From: Solirubrobacterales bacterium
GTDB lineage: Bacteria > Actinomycetota > Thermoleophilia > Solirubrobacterales > Solirubrobacteraceae
Assembly: GCA_003138355.1 (NCBI GenBank)
Contig: PLFX01000044.1
Location: forward strand, 1-48,456
Direction: 5' to 3'
Length of the DNA: 48,456 bases
Notes under the pieces: generated by a model
What the model saw: only the letters and a program-made list of their open reading frames with translations
The model's database searches: none
Told to the model about the DNA's origin: nothing
Program-made: the position numbers and the translations under genes
In this document: positions 1 through 8,783 of the stretch, one piece after another
How the letters are laid out: every line of letters starts with the position of its first letter
How positions within the stretch are numbered: position 1 is the first letter of the stretch

Positions 1-699
1 CGTCCTCAGGAACTACACCTAGGACGCCTGCGCTTGGCCGGCGATGAGACCGTCCTCGACGCCGGCTGCGGTACGGGGCGCGTCACCGAGTTGGTGCTCG
101 AGCGGCTGCCCCGCGGTCGCGTCGTCGCCGTCGACGGCTCACCATCGATGGCCGCGAAGGCACGCGAGCGACTCGCGACGGAGCGCGTCGAGGTGCTCTG
201 CCAGGACCTCCTCGAGCTGTCACTGGCCTCCCCCGTGGACGCGGCGATCTCGACAGCCACCTTCCATCACATCTTCGACCACGAAACGCTGTTCGCGCGA
301 ATCCGGGCCGCGCTGCGCCCCGGCGCCCAGTTCGTGGCGCAATGCGGCGGCAAGGGCAACATCGAGCGGGCTCGCGCGCTCGGCGCCGAACTCGCGAGCC
401 GGGAGCCGTACGCCCACCACCTGGGCGCGATCGGCGACCTCTGGCACTACGCGACGGTCGAGCAGACGCGCGCGCGGCTCGAGGCGGCCGGGTTCGCAGT
501 CGGCGACTGCTGGCTCGAGCCCAAGCCGACGACACCGCCGCGCCCGCGCGAGTTCCTCGAGACGGTGATCTTCGCGCCGTATCTCGAGCGGCTGCCGCAC
601 GAGTTCCGTGAACCGTTCATCGACGAACTGGAAGCCGAGCTCGGCGACCCGCTCGTGCTGGACTACGTTCGACTCAACTGGAACGCCGTCGCCGTCTAG
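1..699 (+). CDS. SAM-dependent methyltransferase, class I (5'-truncated by window edge)
   Basis: The frame is open to base 1, so the N-terminus lies outside the window. The TTG at 34 gives a start, but it sits immediately before the SAM-binding loop and would remove the usual N-terminal helix. Motif I is clear (VLDAGCGTGR), followed by the acidic end of strand 2 (VVAVDGS) and a motif around 'DAAISTATFHHI'. The layout resembles trans-aconitate 2-methyltransferase-like small-molecule methyltransferases. The substrate cannot be told from sequence. The stop codon abuts the ATG of an OsmC-like remnant. Confidence 0.8.
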   Translation, partial: RPQELHLGRLRLAGDETVLDAGCGTGRVTELVLERLPRGRVVAVDGSPSMAAKARERLATERVEVLCQDLLELSLASPVDAAISTATFHHIFDHETLFARIRAALRPGAQFVAQCGGKGNIERARALGAELASREPYAHHLGAIGDLWHYATVEQTRARLEAAGFAVGDCWLEPKPTTPPRPREFLETVIFAPYLERLPHEFREPFIDELEAELGDPLVLDYVRLNWNAVAV

Positions 700-996
700 A
701 TGGTCGAGGCGCGCTCGCTCGAGAAGCGCTACCAGACCGAGCTGTGGGCCGGCTCTCAGAGGATCGTCGCTGACACTCGCAAGGACGGGCTCGGTGGCAG
801 CGCCGGGATGCGCCCGCACGAGCTGCTCCAGTGCGCCGCACGCTCGACAACGCGATCGGCTTCACGGCGCATGGGCACAGCTAGCAAACCATCGAGAGCA
901 TGCGGGCCCGGTGCGGCCGCTCCACCCAACCCGACCACTCCGCCAAAGCGAGGACGGTCGGGCGAAGACCGACCGCCGCAGCGCTTCACCGGATAG
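700..996 (+). pseudogene. OsmC-like protein remnant, truncated
   Basis: The ATG directly follows the stop of the methyltransferase. The first 46 or so residues read like the N-terminus of an OsmC/Ohr-family protein: 'EKRYQTELWAGSQRIVADTRKDG', shown here in part, then 'GMRPHELLQCA', matching the family's PxELL segment before the first redox-cysteine helix. After about base 838 the similarity ends and the frame runs through Ser/Arg/Pro-rich sequence to a stop. No peroxidatic or resolving cysteine helix is recognisable. It is most likely a decayed gene. The rest of 839-1070 holds no other gene that I can see. Confidence 0.55.
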
Positions 997-1070
997 TCGC
1001 AACTGATCGCGCGAGCGAGCCTAGGCTGCGGGGCAACGGGGAGCGCCGACCAGTTCGACAGGAGGACTCG

Positions 1071-2264
1071 ATGCGGCTCAAAGTCATACGGCCGGTAGCG
1101 ATGCTGATGAGCGCGTTCGCGCTGCTGGCAGCTGGGGCGAGCGGCGCGTTTGCCCACGGCTTCTTCTTCGGCCACCACCATCACCAACACCCGCTCCCGC
1201 CGCCGCCGCCGCCGCCGCCGCCGAGCACGTTCACCAACGCGGTCTTCTTCAACGGCGCCAGCCTCAGCCACCAGACTCCGCACGGCAGCGAGACGCTGAC
1301 CAACCCGGACGACATCAGCTACGGGGACGGCCACATCTTCACCTGTTTCCAGAACGGCGTCGGGGCGCAGGGCCAGGCGAGCTCGACCGGCAACCTCGAC
1401 AGCACCGTCGTCGAGCTCACGCGAAGCGGCCAGGCCACCGCGCAGTGGGACATCCTCGGCAAGTGCGACGGCTTGACTGTCGACCCGGACAGCGGCCTCG
1501 TCTACGCGACCGTCAACGAGGACGCGAATTCGAGCCTCTACACGATCGCGCCGTGGAGCGCCACGATCACGCACTACGCCTACAACGAGCCGCTGCCGCA
1601 CGCTGGCGGCACCGACGCCATCTCCTTCTACGGGCACCTCACCCTGATCAGCGCGTCGGCGCCCGGAACGACCGGCACGACGCCGGCGCCGAACGCCGGC
1701 TTCCCGGCCGTCTACGAGCTGAGCCTCGACCCGGCGACGGGGATCGCCACTGTCGCGCCGCTCTTCTTCGACGAGGCTAGCGCGACGCTCGCGAACGCCG
1801 GGCCCGGCTTTGGCTCCAGCATCCAGCTCGCGCTGACCGACCCCGACTCGAACGAGGACGTGCCGTTCTACGCGCAGCGCTTCGGCGGCGAGTTCATGGA
1901 GACGAGTCAGGGCGACCAGCAGCAGATCTTCCTCGCCCGGGCCGACTCGCCGTGGCAGACCCTGTCAGTGCTGGACCTGTCCGCCTCGGTCGACGACACG
2001 GTCTGGCCGTCGGACAGCTCGGGAACGATCTACACGACCGACAACAGCGCCGACACGATCGATGCGATCACCGGGCCGTTCGCGGTCGGCAGCGAGCTCG
2101 CGGCGGTCACCCCGTGTGACTCCAACAACGCGCCCGCAACCTGCCCCGGCCCCGGCTTCCCGGCCAATTACCTTGGGGAGATCGACCCGTGGACGGGCAA
2201 GATCACGGCGCTGAGCGTCAGCGGACCGGGCGTCGCGCCGCAGGGGATGCTGTTCTTGCCCTGA
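1071..2264 (+). CDS. Secreted His/Pro-rich protein of unknown function, possible beta-propeller
   Basis: Start ATG 1071 is chosen because AGGAGG lies about 5 nt upstream and a standard signal peptide follows at once (basic MRLK, hydrophobic core, AFA cleavage near residue 28). The mature N-terminus has a His cluster (HHHHQH) and nine prolines. The remaining 340 residues contain repeated strands such as 'DGLTVDPDSGLVYATV' and 'IYTTDNSADTIDAITG', resembling YncE/SMP-30-like propeller blades. A Cys pair occurs near the C-terminus (CDSNNAPATC). The product is about 397 aa and presumably exported. I recognise no enzyme family; metal binding by the His run is only a guess. Confidence 0.75.
   Translation: MRLKVIRPVAMLMSAFALLAAGASGAFAHGFFFGHHHHQHPLPPPPPPPPPSTFTNAVFFNGASLSHQTPHGSETLTNPDDISYGDGHIFTCFQNGVGAQGQASSTGNLDSTVVELTRSGQATAQWDILGKCDGLTVDPDSGLVYATVNEDANSSLYTIAPWSATITHYAYNEPLPHAGGTDAISFYGHLTLISASAPGTTGTTPAPNAGFPAVYELSLDPATGIATVAPLFFDEASATLANAGPGFGSSIQLALTDPDSNEDVPFYAQRFGGEFMETSQGDQQQIFLARADSPWQTLSVLDLSASVDDTVWPSDSSGTIYTTDNSADTIDAITGPFAVGSELAAVTPCDSNNAPATCPGPGFPANYLGEIDPWTGKITALSVSGPGVAPQGMLFLP
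1197..1223 (+). repeat. (CCG)9 microsatellite encoding polyproline
   Basis: Nine uninterrupted CCG codons encode Pro9 just after the signal peptide and His cluster of the secreted protein. Perfect triplet repeats like this can change length by slippage without breaking the frame. Confidence 0.9.
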
Positions 2265-2340
2265 GGCCGCTTGACCGCCCTGTCGTGACGAGCTACAACG
2301 GGCACGTAGGACGTCCAATTCAACCGTGGGGGACTGAGGC

Positions 2341-2565
2341 ATGGCACGGAAGATGGCTGATTGCCGCCGTTTCGAGAGCGAGTCCGGCTGCACGCTCACG
2401 ATCATCGGCGAAGAGGACGAGGTGCTCGAGGCGGCGGTCGCGCACGCCGTGGGAGTGCACGGCCACGAGGACACCGCGGAGCTGCGCCGCGTGACGCGCG
2501 ACCTGCTCGAAGACGAGGGCAGCTACATCCCGGGCACGCGCGAGACCGAGCCCTTCCCGGCCTGA
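2341..2565 (+). CDS. DUF1059 domain small protein
   Basis: This 74-aa protein starts at ATG 2341 behind a purine-rich GGGGGACTGAGG stretch. Its pattern is that of DUF1059 (predicted small metal-binding protein): an N-terminal Cys (MADC), a second Cys (SGCTLTI), an acidic helix (EEDEVLEAAVAHAVGVHG) with a conserved His pair, and a C-terminal Asp/Glu-rich helix. The function is unknown in the family. A strong stem-loop follows the gene, so it is probably transcribed alone. Confidence 0.75.
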   Translation: MARKMADCRRFESESGCTLTIIGEEDEVLEAAVAHAVGVHGHEDTAELRRVTRDLLEDEGSYIPGTRETEPFPA

Positions 2566-2571
2566 AGAGTG

Positions 2572-2601
2572 TGTTCGGGCCGGCGAATGCCGGCCCGAAC
2601 A
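2572..2601 (+). terminator. Perfect 13-bp stem-loop after DUF1059 gene
   Basis: The arms 2572-2584 and 2589-2601 are perfectly complementary, 13 bp, closing a GAAT loop, seven bases after the DUF1059 stop. There is no T-tract. It is likely an intrinsic-like or RNA-stabilising terminator. Confidence 0.6.
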
Positions 2602-2645
2602 GCACCGGCGGTCGCGATGGCAGCTGCCGTGTAGGCTCACGCTCT

Positions 2646-3032
2646 GTGACCGCGCCCCCTGACGGAGCCGCGATCAGCGTGCGCGGCGTCGCGAAGTCCT
2701 ACGGAGCGGTCCGGGCGCTCGACGGCATCGATCTCGACGTCGCCAGCGGCAGCGTCCTCGGCCTGCTCGGCCCGAATGGCGCCGGCAAGACGACGGTCGT
2801 ACGGATCCTTACGACGCTGCTGCGCCCCGACGCCGGCTCGGCGAGCGTGCTTGGTCTCGACGTCGTCGCCGACGCGGCAGCGCTGCGTTCGCGGATCGGC
2901 CTCGCGGGGCAGTACGCGGCGATCGACGAAAACCTGACGGGGCTCGAGAACCTGACGATGGTCGGGCGCCTCTATGGCGAGACGCGCGCCGGCGCAAAGC
3001 GACGCGGCACCGAGCTGCCGTCCTCCCCCTGA
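2646..3032 (+). pseudogene. ABC transporter ATP-binding protein, DrrA type, truncated
   Basis: A GTG at 2646, preceded by a TAGGCT box 8 nt upstream, opens a DrrA-family ATPase: 'VRGVAKSYGAVRALDG', Walker A (GPNGAGKT), and the characteristic 'RIGLAGQYAAIDENLTG' and 'ENLTMVGRLYG' segment. The frame then ends at about 128 codons, where family members run to about 310-330. The ABC signature, Walker B and H-loop are all missing, so it cannot be a working ATPase. The neighbouring 3' sequence contains a piece of the partner permease in another frame, pointing to an internal deletion. Confidence 0.75.
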
Positions 3033-3211
3033 CCTTCATCTCCTCGGCGTTCGTCGAGCCGAAGTACATGCCGACCGTCCTCTCGTTCAAACTGACCGCG
3101 CCCGCGCATGCGGCGATCGCGAGGGCCACGAAGCACCACCCGCTCCTCATCACGCTATCCGCCACCGTCACCGGCGGCAGCACGGCGACGCAGGCCCGTC
3201 GCATCACCTGA
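3011..3211 (+). pseudogene. Fused remnants: DrrB-type permease fragment plus unrelated C-terminal piece
   Basis: In the reading frame ending at the TGA 3209-3211, the sequence reads 'LPLTFISSAFVEPKYMP', which matches the conserved ABC-2 (DrrB) permease segment before the last membrane span. It then switches to 'LTAPAHAAIARATKHHPL' and a Thr-rich end, which looks like the C-terminal strand repeat of actinobacterial surface proteins. No start codon or complete domain is present. It lies directly after the truncated DrrA-like gene and is best explained as decay or deletion debris. Confidence 0.5.
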
Positions 3212-3220
3212 GGCTCGGGC

Positions 3221-5782
3221 CTAGGCGGTGGCTGCTGCCGGCGCCCCGACCGCGCTCAGCACGATCTCGCCGCCGACGGCGTCGGCGCGGATCGTCTGGC
3301 CGTCGCGATAGCTGCCGTCGAGCAGCCCGACCGCGATCCGGTCCACGAGCTGGCGCTGGATGACGCGCTTGAGCGGGCGCGCGCCGTAGACCGGGTCGTA
3401 GCCGAGGTTGCCGAGCAGGGTCAGCGCATCGTCGGAGAGCTCGAGCGTGATCCCGCGCGCGGCCAGCCGGTCGATGACGATCCCCGCCTGCAGCATGACG
3501 ATCTCGGAGATCTGCTCGCGGGTAAGCGAGTGGAAGACCACGATGTCATCGAGCCGGTTGATGAACTCGGGCTTGAAGTACTCCTGGAGCGCGCTGCGGA
3601 GGTCCTCGTCCTCGAGACGGATGTTCGAGGTCATGATCAGGACGACGTTCTTGAAGTCGACCGTGCGCCCCTGACCATCGGTCAGGCGCCCGTCGTCGAG
3701 CACTTGGAGCAGGACGTTGAAGACATCGGGGTGGGCCTTCTCGACCTCGTCGAGAAGGATCACGCCATAGGGCCGGCGGCGCACAGCCTCGGTCAGCTGG
3801 CCGCCCTCGTCGTAGCCGATGTAGCCGGGGGGCGCGCCGACGAGCCGGCTGACCGAGTGCTTCTCCATGTACTCGGACATGTCGATCCGGACCATCGCGT
3901 CCTGGGTGTCGAAGAGGAACTCGGCCAAGGCGCGAGCGAGCTCCGTCTTGCCGACCCCGGTCGGGCCGAGGAAGAGGAAGCTGCCGATCGGGCGGTTGGG
4001 GTCGGCGAGGCCGGCGCGGGAGCGGCGGATCGCGCCGGCGACGGCTTCGATCGCCTCTTGCTGGCCGATGACGCGCTCGTGCAGGCGCTCCTCCATATGG
4101 ATCAGCTTCTGGACTTCGGACTCGAGCAGGCGCGTCAGCGGGATGCCGGTCCAGCTCGAGACGACCTCCGCGATGTCGTCGGGGTCGACCTCCTCCTTGA
4201 GGAAGACGGCCTGGCTCGGCGCGGCTTCCTCGCGCTCTGTGAGCTTGCGCTCGAGCTCGGGGACCGTGCCGTAGCGAAGCTCGGCGGCGCGCGCGAAGTC
4301 GGAGGCGCGTTCGGCACGCTCGGCCTCGATGCGAGCCTGCTCGAGTGCCTTCTTGGTGTCCGAGATCTCGCTGATCACGTCCTTTTCGGCCTGCCACTGC
4401 GCCTTCATCGTCGCGGAGCGCTCGCGCCGCTCGGCCAGCTCCGACTCGAGCGCCGCGCGGCGTAGCGCGGAAGCCTCATCGGTCTCCTTGGCGAGCGAGG
4501 TCAGCTCGATCTGCAGCGAGATGATGCGCCGCTCGACCTCGTCGATCTCGGTCGGCAGCGAGTCGATCTCGATCCGCAGGCGCGAGGCCGACTCGTCGAT
4601 CAGGTCGATCGCCTTGTCGGGTAGGAAGCGGTCGGCGATGTAGCGGCTCGAGAGCTCCGCGGCGGCGATCAACGCGCTGTCCTGGATGCGCACGCCGTGG
4701 TGGTTCTCGTAGCGCTCCTTGAGCCCGCGCAGGATCGCGATCGTGTCCTCGACGGACGGCTCGTCCACGTAGACGGGCTGGAAGCGGCGCTCGAGCGCGG
4801 CGTCCTTCTCGATGTGCTTGCGGTACTCGTCGAGCGTCGTCGCGCCGACCGCGCGCAGCTCGCCGCGCGCGAGCATCGGCTTGAGCAGGTTCGCGGCGTC
4901 GACCGCGCCCTCGGCGGCGCCCGCGCCGACGATCGTATGGAGCTCGTCGATGAAGAGGATCACCCTCCCGGCGGCTTCGGCGACCTCTTTGAGCACCGCC
5001 TTCAGGCGGTCCTCGAACTCTCCCCGGTACTTCGCGCCGGCGAGCAGCGCACCGAGGTCGAGCGCGATCACGCGGCGGTCACGCAGCGACTCGGGCACGT
5101 CGCCGGAGACAATGCGCTGGGCGAGGCCCTCGACGGCGGCGGTCTTGCCAACGCCCGGCTCACCGATCAGCACGGGGTTGTTCTTTGTGCGCCGCGCGAG
5201 GATCTGGATGACGCGCCGGATCACGGCATCGCGCCCGATCACGGGGTCGAGCTTGCCCTCGGCCGCCTCGGCCGTGAGGTCGCGGCCGTAGCGCTCGAGC
5301 GCCTGGAGTGTGTCCTCGGGGTTCTGGTTCTGTACGCGGTGGCTGCCGCGCACCTCGGCGAGGGCGTCGACGACCGTCTGGTGCTCGGCGCCGACGCTGC
5401 GCAGCGCGTCCCCCGCGCTGCCGGGGTGGGCGCTGATCGCGAGCAGCAGGTGCTCGGTCGAGACGTAGTCGTCGCCGCGCGAGCGCGCCTCCTGGTCGGC
5501 CGTGTTGAGCACCGCGGCGAGCTCGGAGGAGATCGGCGGCGCCTCGGCGGTCGCGCCCTTGATCGTCGGCAGCGTCGCCAGCGACTGGTCGAGCTTGTTG
5601 GTCAGCGCCGCCTGATCAGCGCCGAGCTTACGCAGGATCGCGACCGCGATGCCGTCCGTGTCCTCGAGCAGCGCGGCGAGCAGGTGGTCGGGCTTGACCT
5701 GCGGGTTGCCGCGGGCCTGCGCGATGCGCACCGCGCCGGTGAGGGCCTCCTGGGACTTGACTGTGAAGCGATCTGGCCGCAT
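3221..5782 (-). CDS. clpB: ATP-dependent chaperone ClpB
   Basis: This is a full-length (853 aa) Hsp100 disaggregase that works with DnaK/DnaJ/GrpE on aggregated proteins in the cytosol. Two Clp-N repeats (about 1-145) precede AAA+ module 1 with Walker A GEPGVGKT at 207-214. The M-domain coiled coil covers about 400-525 and is rich in E/R/A. AAA+ module 2 carries GPTGVGKT, then '[15 protein letters not shown]' and the sensor and arginine finger region. ATG 5782 is the family-typical start. It has its own promoter in the 38-bp gap after the MFS gene, sharing an element with the dnaK promoter. The predicted 5' leader is very short with no clear Shine-Dalgarno sequence. Confidence 0.97.
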   Translation of the reverse strand: MRPDRFTVKSQEALTGAVRIAQARGNPQVKPDHLLAALLEDTDGIAVAILRKLGADQAALTNKLDQSLATLPTIKGATAEAPPISSELAAVLNTADQEARSRGDDYVSTEHLLLAISAHPGSAGDALRSVGAEHQTVVDALAEVRGSHRVQNQNPEDTLQALERYGRDLTAEAAEGKLDPVIGRDAVIRRVIQILARRTKNNPVLIGEPGVGKTAAVEGLAQRIVSGDVPESLRDRRVIALDLGALLAGAKYRGEFEDRLKAVLKEVAEAAGRVILFIDELHTIVGAGAAEGAVDAANLLKPMLARGELRAVGATTLDEYRKHIEKDAALERRFQPVYVDEPSVEDTIAILRGLKERYENHHGVRIQDSALIAAAELSSRYIADRFLPDKAIDLIDESASRLRIEIDSLPTEIDEVERRIISLQIELTSLAKETDEASALRRAALESELAERRERSATMKAQWQAEKDVISEISDTKKALEQARIEAERAERASDFARAAELRYGTVPELERKLTEREEAAPSQAVFLKEEVDPDDIAEVVSSWTGIPLTRLLESEVQKLIHMEERLHERVIGQQEAIEAVAGAIRRSRAGLADPNRPIGSFLFLGPTGVGKTELARALAEFLFDTQDAMVRIDMSEYMEKHSVSRLVGAPPGYIGYDEGGQLTEAVRRRPYGVILLDEVEKAHPDVFNVLLQVLDDGRLTDGQGRTVDFKNVVLIMTSNIRLEDEDLRSALQEYFKPEFINRLDDIVVFHSLTREQISEIVMLQAGIVIDRLAARGITLELSDDALTLLGNLGYDPVYGARPLKRVIQRQLVDRIAVGLLDGSYRDGQTIRADAVGGEIVLSAVGAPAAATA

Positions 5783-5784
5783 GG

Positions 5785-5813
5785 AGAAATCTGAGTCCCA
5801 GCATAGCAGATTT
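5785..5813 (-). promoter_or_regulatory. clpB promoter -10 and heat-shock operator-like element
   Basis: On the minus strand a TATGCT -10 box (plus 5800-5805) is followed after 3 nt by ACTCAGATTTCT (plus 5785-5796). The pair AAATCT-N15-AGATTT (plus 5787-5792 and 5808-5813) forms an inverted repeat. The same arms, spacing and 12-mer occur at the dnaK promoter. No good -35 is seen. The 'ACTCA' half with a 7-nt spacer to the other arm resembles the right half of the HspR HAIR site; that HspR binds it is inference. Confidence 0.6.
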
Positions 5814-5820
5814 GTCGAAA

Positions 5821-7134
5821 CTATCCCCGTCGGCGCTGCTCGCGGAGATGGCGCAGAACGGCGACCGGGAATGCCTCCAGCTCCAGGCCGCGCGCCGCTC
5901 GCAGGCGCTTGCGCGTCCGCAGGAAGGCGCTCACGCCGACCGCCCAGAACACGTACTGCACCGTGAAGGCGAGCTTGAAGTCGCCGAGCGTATAGCTCGT
6001 AGGCCCGCGCGAGCTCTGCAGGCTCAGGACGATCCCGACGAGCGCGATCACCGCCAGCGACGCCGAGAAGCCACCGACGTTGACGATCCCTGTCGCCGAC
6101 CCGATCCGCTCGGCCTCGTTCTCGGTCCGCGCGTAGTCAAATCCGGTCATCGACCCAGGTCCGTTGGTGGACAGCACGAGAACGAGCAGGATGAGCACGC
6201 TCAACGGGGCGCGGCCAGGCCACACGAGGACGACCGTCCACGCGATGACAGTCGCGCCGACGATCACGAGCACCGGCACCGAGCGGCGTAACGGCCAGCG
6301 CGCGATCACCTGGCCGACGGCGACGTTCGCGACCATCGAGCCGGCCACCAACAGAGTCAGGAGCAAGCCGGCCTCCGTCGGGCTGCGTCGCTCGCCGACG
6401 ACGAGGAAGGGGTACCCCCAGAGCAGTGCGAAGACGGTGCCCGAGAACTGCGTCACGAAGTGCGTCCACAGGCCGAGCCGGGTGCCCGGCTCCCGCCACG
6501 CCCGCGCCAGCCCGGCGGTCAGCAGGCCGGCGCCCTGCTCGGCAGCCGCGCCGATATTCCCCTCGGGCGCGCTGCGGATACCGGCGGCGCTCGCCGCTGC
6601 GATCGCGAACGCAATCAATGCGGCGAGCTCGAACGAGCGCGCCCAGCCTTCGCTTTGCAGCAGTGCGACGAGCGGGTAGGCGGCGGCGATCTGGCCGAGC
6701 TGGCCGATGATCCCGGTGGCCGCCATCAACGGTGGAACCTGCCGCGGCGGGAACCACATGAAGATCAGGCGCAGGACGCAGATGAAGGTCATCGCGTCGC
6801 CGAGGCCGACGAGCCCCCGTGCGACGATCGCGAGGCCGATCGTGTGGACCGTGGCCAGCATCAGCTGGCCGGCACCCATGATCGCGCCGCCGATCGCGAT
6901 CAGTGGGCGCGAACCGATGCGATCGAGCAGCGCGCCGACCGGGATCTGAAAGCCGGCGTAGACGGCGAGCTGAAACACGCTGAACAGGCTGAGGACCGCG
7001 GCGCTCGTGCCGAAGCGCCGCTGCGCCTCGACCTCCGCGACGCCCAGCGAAGAGCGCTGGAAGACCGCCGCCACGTAGGCGAGAAATCCGAGGCCGAGGA
7101 TCAGCCAGGCGCGACGCGGCGCGCGGGCGTTCAT
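5821..7134 (-). CDS. MFS transporter
   Basis: A 437-aa major facilitator with 12 predicted membrane spans. The loop 2-3 signature appears as '[17 protein letters not shown]' (G-x-L-x-D-R-x-G-x-R), and the N-terminal helix starts '[21 protein letters not shown]'-like, as in nitrate/sugar-phosphate type carriers with an FQRSS segment. The C-terminus is Arg-rich and cytosolic. The substrate is unknown. It is 50 bp downstream of hspR and 38 bp upstream of clpB on the same strand, but with the clpB promoter in between. A TAGGAC box lies 6 nt before the ATG. Confidence 0.85.
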   Translation of the reverse strand: MNARAPRRAWLILGLGFLAYVAAVFQRSSLGVAEVEAQRRFGTSAAVLSLFSVFQLAVYAGFQIPVGALLDRIGSRPLIAIGGAIMGAGQLMLATVHTIGLAIVARGLVGLGDAMTFICVLRLIFMWFPPRQVPPLMAATGIIGQLGQIAAAYPLVALLQSEGWARSFELAALIAFAIAAASAAGIRSAPEGNIGAAAEQGAGLLTAGLARAWREPGTRLGLWTHFVTQFSGTVFALLWGYPFLVVGERRSPTEAGLLLTLLVAGSMVANVAVGQVIARWPLRRSVPVLVIVGATVIAWTVVLVWPGRAPLSVLILLVLVLSTNGPGSMTGFDYARTENEAERIGSATGIVNVGGFSASLAVIALVGIVLSLQSSRGPTSYTLGDFKLAFTVQYVFWAVGVSAFLRTRKRLRAARGLELEAFPVAVLRHLREQRRRG

Positions 7135-7184
7135 GATCCCGTCCTAGCAGAAGCGCCGTTCGCCGGGTGGCGCACCGGGTGGCG

Positions 7185-7658
7185 TTAACGCTCGCGCTTG
7201 CGGAACGGCGCGCGCACGTCGACGCGACGAACGATGTCTGTCGTGCCGGTGTAGGGCACGAGGTCAGCGCGCAGCGAGCGGCGCACGCGCTCGAGCTCCG
7301 CGGCCATCTCGAGCTTCGCGCGCTCGGCGCGCGCCTCGAGCTCGGCGAGCTGGCGATGCACGACATCCAGCTCGGCCTCGAGTGCGAGCACGCGCTCGAC
7401 GCCCGCGAGGTTCAGCCCGAGCTCGACGGTCATCTGCTGGATGCGGCGCAGGCGCGCGACGTCGTCGTGCGAGTACAGGCGCGTCCCCTTCGGCGAGCGC
7501 GATGGCTCGATCAGGCCGCGTGCCTCATACATCCGCAGCGTCTGCGGATGCATCTCGGCGAGTTGCGCGGCGACCGAGATCATGAAGACGCCGCGGTCGA
7601 CCGCCACATCGACGCGCGCCCCGCGAGGGCGCCTGGGGGGCGTTGCTTCCTCGGTCAT
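7185..7658 (-). CDS. hspR: HspR, MerR-family heat-shock repressor
   Basis: A 157-aa MerR-type regulator located as in actinobacteria at the end of dnaK-grpE-dnaJ. The winged helix-turn-helix at about 25-70 reads 'ISVAAQLAEMHPQTLRMYE' then 'GLIEPSRSPKGTRLYS' and 'DVARLRRIQQM', the HspR-specific version. A long coiled coil follows (about 95-135), ending in a basic tail. The ATG overlaps the dnaJ stop (ATGA), so translation is coupled. The known role is to repress dnaK and clpB operons with DnaK as co-repressor; the shared element upstream of both genes here is the natural target. Confidence 0.92.
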   Translation of the reverse strand: MTEEATPPRRPRGARVDVAVDRGVFMISVAAQLAEMHPQTLRMYEARGLIEPSRSPKGTRLYSHDDVARLRRIQQMTVELGLNLAGVERVLALEAELDVVHRQLAELEARAERAKLEMAAELERVRRSLRADLVPYTGTTDIVRRVDVRAPFRKRER

Positions 7659-8770
7659 CGCTTGAGCGCCTCGAAGAGCTCGTGGCGGGGGTTGCCGTTG
7701 ATCGCCTTTGCCAGCTGATCCACGGCCTTGCGCTGGTGCTCGGTCAGGTCGGCGGGAACGTCGATCACGAAGCGGTAGTGGATGTCGCCGTTACCGGCGC
7801 CGTTCAGCTTCGGCGGCCCCTCGCCGCGCAGGCGCTGGATCGTGCCGTGGCTGGTGCCCGGCTTGACGCGCAGGCGCTTGCGGCCGTTCAGCGTCGGTAC
7901 CTCGATGTCGCCCCCGCGCAGCGCCTCGACGACCGTGATCGGTACCTCGACTTCGAGGTGCTCGCCCTTCTGCCTGAAGACCGGTGAGGGCGTGACGCGC
8001 GTGATCACGAAAAGGTCACCCGGCGGCCCGCCGCCGCGGCCCGGCTCGCCCTTGCCGGCGAGGCGGATACGGCTGCCGTCGTGCACGCCGGGCGGGATGT
8101 TCACGCGGAAGCGCTTGACCGAGCGCGTCGCGCCGCTGCCGTGGCAGGTCGGGCAGGGATCCTCGATGACCGTGCCGCTGCCGCGGCAGCGCGAGCACGG
8201 TTGGGAGATCGAGAACATGCCCTGCCCCTGCGACTCGATGCCGCGACCGCCGCACTGCGGGCAGACGATTGGCTTCGTTCCGGGACGCGCGCCGGTCCCG
8301 TTGCAGGTCGGGCAGGAGAGCGACACGGGCACCGCGAGCGGCACCTGTGCGCCGCTGATCGCCTGATCGAAGCTGATCTGAAGACTCGCCTCGAGGTCCG
8401 CGCCCCGGCCCGCCTGGGGCCGGTTCGGGCGCCGCGCCCCGCCCGTCCCGCCGAACAGGTTCGAGAGGATGTCGCTGAACGAGCCGCCGTCGAAGCCGCC
8501 GCCGGTGAACGGGTTCGGGCCGCCGCGCCGACCGGTGCCGAACGTGCCGAAGATTCCTTCGCCGCGATCGAAGGCGGCACGCTTGTCCGGGTCACTGAGG
8601 AGGTCGTTGGCCTCGTTGATCTCCTTGAAGCGCGCCTCCGCTTTCGCGTCGCCGGGATTGCGATCCGGGTGGTACTGGCGGGCGAGCTTGCGGTAGGCCT
8701 TCTTTATCTCCGCGGCGCTCGCCTTGCGCTCGACGCCGAGGACGCTGTACGGATCTTTGGTTGCGGCCAT
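7655..8770 (-). CDS. dnaJ: Chaperone protein DnaJ
   Basis: A complete type I Hsp40 of 371 aa, the co-chaperone that stimulates DnaK ATPase and delivers substrates. The J-domain has HPD at 34-36. A Gly/Phe-rich linker spans about 72-118. Four zinc-finger repeats follow: CPTCNGTG (153), CPQCGGRG (170), CSRCRGSG (192), CPTCHGSG (206). A C-terminal substrate-binding domain completes it. It lies 13 bp after grpE and overlaps hspR by 4 bp. Confidence 0.97.
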   Translation of the reverse strand: MAATKDPYSVLGVERKASAAEIKKAYRKLARQYHPDRNPGDAKAEARFKEINEANDLLSDPDKRAAFDRGEGIFGTFGTGRRGGPNPFTGGGFDGGSFSDILSNLFGGTGGARRPNRPQAGRGADLEASLQISFDQAISGAQVPLAVPVSLSCPTCNGTGARPGTKPIVCPQCGGRGIESQGQGMFSISQPCSRCRGSGTVIEDPCPTCHGSGATRSVKRFRVNIPPGVHDGSRIRLAGKGEPGRGGGPPGDLFVITRVTPSPVFRQKGEHLEVEVPITVVEALRGGDIEVPTLNGRKRLRVKPGTSHGTIQRLRGEGPPKLNGAGNGDIHYRFVIDVPADLTEHQRKAVDQLAKAINGNPRHELFEALKR

Positions 8771-8783
8771 CGCTCGCCCGTGC

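Noticed and set aside
7155..7190. Two copies of CCGGGTGGCG in the hspR-MFS gap as a regulatory direct repeat.
   Set aside because: Short, GC-rich and next to a weak 4-bp hairpin; chance is as likely as function at this base composition.
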